A DNA stretch of 37,067 nt, taken from positions 1 through 37,067 of the forward strand of contig JAEUHY010000037.1 of assembly GCA_016795325.1 (NCBI GenBank), read 5' to 3'. A program made the translations under genes and the position numbers. The notes under the pieces were generated by a model. It saw only the letters and a program-made list of their open reading frames with translations, ran no database searches and was not told where the DNA came from. Below, piece after piece: positions 34,889 through 37,067 of the stretch. This DNA comes from Planctomycetota bacterium (GTDB taxonomy: Bacteria > Planctomycetota > UBA1135 > GCA-002686595). The stretch's first letter is position 1. The number at the start of each line of letters is the position of its first letter.

Positions 34889-35557
34889 GTGACCGCTGTC
34901 GACTCCCACCGCCAAGCCCTGCGCGCGGGCTCGTCGTGGCTTGTGCTCGCGCTCGGTCCGCTGATCGCCGCGCACGCCCTGCCGGCGCTGCTCGGCGCCG
35001 TTGCGCAGACGCCGCCAGCGTGGTTGGCGCGGACCGCGGCCCTCCTGGGCCTCGTCGGTTCGGTGGCGATGTTGCTCGCGCTCGTGCAGCTGGCGCTCGC
35101 CCGCGTCGGCGGCCGTCGCCACCCGGCGCTGATGTTGGCCCTGCTCGCCTGGGCGACGGAACTCGGCGCGCGTGTGGCGCCGCTGAATGATGCGGCAGCT
35201 CAGATCGAGGTGTGGAGCGGCGTGCAGCTGATCGCGTCGAGCTGCGCGATGTGGTTCGCCGCGAACGGCGTGCTGTGGATCCTGCGCGCGCAACAGGCCG
35301 GCGGCGTGCTCGCGCCGTGGAGGCGCGTGCGGATCGGCTTCACCGTCCTGACGCTTTCTGCAGCGAGCGTGCTGATCTCCGCGCGCATGCAGGGCCCGGA
35401 CCGCGTTCTCGCGGACGGCCTGGCTTCGATCCCCTTCGGCGGCGCGCTGGCCTGGCTCGTGTTCGCGCTGCCCTGGGCGCTGCTGGTGCTCGCGGCGCGC
35501 GCCAGCGTGCGCTGGCTGGGGCGCGTGCGCTCGACCGCCGAGATCCTGGCGCGCTGA
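34889..35557 (+). CDS. Six-helix membrane protein of unknown function
   Basis: Predicted integral membrane protein of 222 residues with a GTG start (MTAVDSHRQALRAG). Six hydrophobic segments can be seen, including LVLALGPLIAAHALPALLGAV, LLGLVGSVAMLLALVQLALA, VQLIASSCAMWFAANGVLWIL, IGFTVLTLSAASVLISA and GALAWLVFALPWALLVLAA. No family is recognised. The start choice is not firm: a ribosome binding site is absent, and the frame continues upstream through Arg/Pro-rich sequence that looks non-coding. It ends about 100 bp before the next gene on the same strand. Confidence 0.65.
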   Translation: MTAVDSHRQALRAGSSWLVLALGPLIAAHALPALLGAVAQTPPAWLARTAALLGLVGSVAMLLALVQLALARVGGRRHPALMLALLAWATELGARVAPLNDAAAQIEVWSGVQLIASSCAMWFAANGVLWILRAQQAGGVLAPWRRVRIGFTVLTLSAASVLISARMQGPDRVLADGLASIPFGGALAWLVFALPWALLVLAARASVRWLGRVRSTAEILAR

Positions 35558-35607
35558 CGCGCCCACGCGCGTGCGGCCGCCAACCTGACGGCGGCGCGCG
35601 CCGCCGA

Positions 35608-35613
35608 TAGACT
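35608..35613 (+). promoter_or_regulatory. Possible -10 element before small protein
   Basis: TAGACT lies 41 bp before the start codon of the next gene. It differs from TATACT, seen upstream of the redoxin and speA genes, at one base. No -35 is evident. Confidence 0.2.
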
Positions 35614-35654
35614 CCTGCGCCCCCATCGGTCCCGGAACGAAGCCCAGCGCCCCC

Positions 35655-36128
35655 ATGTCCGTCTTCGAACAACTCCAGCGCCTGTCCGACGAGCGCTTCC
35701 TGTCGATCTACGAGTCCCTCTCGCAAGACGGCTTCGGGCCGCTCGACGGCGATGTCGCGCGCCTCCTGAAGTACCGCCCGCAGGCGATCCGCAACGTGCC
35801 GATGGCCCAGCGCGCGAAGAAGGCGCGCGGGATCCTGCAGTCCAAGCACAACGCGCAGATGTGCTACGAGATCTTCGGCGCGTACTTGATCGCGCGTCAC
35901 CGCGAGTTGGTGACGGGCTTCCTCGAGGCGACGGGCGTGAAGCACGAGAACGGCATGCTCGAGGACCTCGACAACAACGTTCCGGAGGCGGCGAAGATCG
36001 AGAGCGCGGTCAACGAACTCGACGCGAAGTTCGACCCGGCCGACGTGACCTTGTACTTGGCGTTGTGCGCCGAACAGTGGCCGCAGCGCCCCGAGCTTGC
36101 GGCCCTGTGGCGCAAGCGTGCGGGCTGA
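35655..36128 (+). CDS. Small soluble protein of unknown function
   Basis: Cytoplasmic protein of 157 residues, well composed and helical. It begins MSVFEQLQRLSDERFLSIYESLSQDGFGPLDG; a central stretch reads YRPQAIRNVPMAQRAKKARGIL, followed by QSKHNAQMCYEIFGAYLIARH and LEATGVKHENGMLEDLDNN. The balanced amino-acid use and lack of low-complexity sequence support coding. I cannot name a family; there are no membrane or catalytic motifs. It converges with mutM, 54 bp away. No ribosome binding site is obvious. Confidence 0.75.
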   Translation: MSVFEQLQRLSDERFLSIYESLSQDGFGPLDGDVARLLKYRPQAIRNVPMAQRAKKARGILQSKHNAQMCYEIFGAYLIARHRELVTGFLEATGVKHENGMLEDLDNNVPEAAKIESAVNELDAKFDPADVTLYLALCAEQWPQRPELAALWRKRAG

Positions 36129-36182
36129 GCGGACGCCGCTGGAGGAAAACGCCGCGCAGGAACGCCGCCGAGCGGGCCGCGT

Positions 36183-37037
36183 TCAGACCTTGCGACGCGG
36201 CGTGGCGCGCGGCTTGGGCTGGCAACGCGGGCACACATGCGTTCCGCGCTGGCCCACCACGAAGCGTTGGATCGGCGTCGCGCAGGTGCGGCACGGTTCG
36301 CCGCCGCGCCCGTAGACCTTGAACTGGTCCTGGTAGGCGCCGGGGTTGCCTTCTGGCGTGCGGTAGAAGGTGTCGAAGCTCGAGCCCTCGCGTGCGATGG
36401 CTTCCGCAAGCGTCGAGCGGATCTCGCGCCACAGCGCGAGCGCGCGCTCGGGCGGCACGCGCCGCGAGTTGGCGAGCGGGTGCAGCTGCGCGCGGAACAG
36501 CGATTCGTCGACGTAGATGTTGCCCAGGCCCGCGAGGAACGTCTGGTCGAGCAAGAGCGGCTTGAGCGCGCGCGAGCGGGCCCGCAGCGCCTGTTCGAAC
36601 CACTGCGGCGTGAACTCTTCGCCCAGCGGCTCGGGCCCGAGCTCTTCGAGCGCCCGCTCGGCGTCGGCGACGTGCTCGAGCCGGCCGAACTTGCGCACGT
36701 CGATGAAGTGGAAGGCGCGGCCGTCGTCGAGATCGAGCCGCACCTTGGCGAACTTGCCCGGGTCCCAGCTCGCGTCCTCGACGTGCATGCGGCCGGTCAT
36801 GCGCAGGTGGCCGAGCAGCGCACCCGCCGGCGCTCCAGCACGCGAGAGGCGGAACACGAGGAACTTCGCGCGCCGCTCCACTGCGTCGACACGCGCGCCC
36901 ACGACGGCGCGTTCGAAGCGCTCGACACGTCCGCCCACCGTGCGCGGCCAGCTCACGGCGCAGGAGCGCACCGTGCGCCCGACCAGGTGCGGCCGAATCA
37001 GACGCGCGACGGTCTCGACTTCCGGCAGCTCAGGCAC
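36183..37037 (-). CDS. mutM: Formamidopyrimidine-DNA glycosylase
   Basis: Base-excision repair enzyme of 284 residues that removes 8-oxoguanine and formamidopyrimidines from DNA and nicks the strand. Residues PELPEVETV give catalytic Pro2 and Glu3 (after Met removal, Pro1 and Glu2). ERRAKFLVF has the conserved Lys58; LDQTFLAGLGNIYVDESLF is the helix-two-turn-helix; the zinc finger uses Cys249, Cys252, Cys269 and Cys272 (CRTC, CPRC) with Arg264 in the hairpin. The start is GTG, 4 bp from the right copy of the terminal inverted repeat. The upstream region is cut off by the window end, but the gene appears complete. Confidence 0.97.
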   Translation of the reverse strand: MPELPEVETVARLIRPHLVGRTVRSCAVSWPRTVGGRVERFERAVVGARVDAVERRAKFLVFRLSRAGAPAGALLGHLRMTGRMHVEDASWDPGKFAKVRLDLDDGRAFHFIDVRKFGRLEHVADAERALEELGPEPLGEEFTPQWFEQALRARSRALKPLLLDQTFLAGLGNIYVDESLFRAQLHPLANSRRVPPERALALWREIRSTLAEAIAREGSSFDTFYRTPEGNPGAYQDQFKVYGRGGEPCRTCATPIQRFVVGQRGTHVCPRCQPKPRATPRRKV

Positions 37038-37041
37038 GGCG

Positions 37042-37067
37042 TGATCGTACGGTGCCAGAGCAATTTG
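37042..37067 (-). repeat. Right copy of 26-bp terminal inverted repeat
   Basis: This sequence is the reverse complement of 20-45 with one mismatch. It occupies the last 26 bases of the window and lies 4 bp upstream of the mutM start codon, so it also makes up the visible mutM leader. Confidence 0.8.

Overview
The window is very GC-rich and gene-dense, and reads as a chromosomal fragment of a planctomycete-like bacterium. Three things point there: (i) a right-handed beta-helix protein and a beta-propeller protein of the kind planctomycetes secrete, the latter ending in a Cys-containing domain I associate with planctomycete exported proteins; (ii) an ECF sigma factor fused to a membrane anchor and carboxypeptidase-regulatory-like domains; (iii) L28 with an internal Gly/Lys-rich insertion. 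The phylum is an inference, not a search result. I see no phage, plasmid, IS element, CRISPR array or rRNA gene.

Layout. 0-2.1 kb: a DUF4349 lipoprotein gene (-), a divergent RDD membrane protein (+), and tRNA-Ala(CGC) with a clear intrinsic terminator. 2.5-4.6 kb: RNase D (-), then about 0.8 kb without genes holding a 4 x 30-bp tandem repeat, then tRNA-Asp(GTC) (-) with its own promoter. 4.7-9.5 kb: a leftward cluster of LolD-type ATPase, one-Cys redoxin, TlpA-like lipoprotein and a large FtsX-type permease. 9.7-12.8 kb: two small exported proteins with ten cysteines in identical spacing, flanking a membrane-anchored protein of unknown function.

13.2-18.0 kb: a rightward set resembling a zinc-limitation group: a flavoprotein, a COG0523 GTPase (P-loop plus CICC), L28, L33, an exported cupin resembling cysteamine/cysteine dioxygenases, and a DUF1826 gene cut by an in-frame TAG. 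18.1-24.0 kb: the membrane-anchored ECF sigma factor followed by two exported proteins separated by a strong hairpin. 24.1-25.1 kb: a badly decayed second COG0523 gene. 25.2-30.9 kb: DUF2200, a TPR/HEAT-like protein, the beta-helix protein, a DUF7079 protein and a lipoprotein. 30.9-37.0 kb: the beta-propeller protein, arginine decarboxylase SpeA, a six-helix membrane protein, an unknown small protein and MutM.

A recurring theme is thiol and metal chemistry outside the cytoplasm: redoxins beside an ABC transporter, ten-Cys exported proteins, an exported thiol-dioxygenase-like cupin, and the zinc GTPase group with one intact and one dead GTPase. Whether these act together is inference. The paired ten-Cys proteins with their membrane partner are my best candidate for an undescribed system. 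The window also begins and ends with the two halves of a 26-bp inverted repeat.
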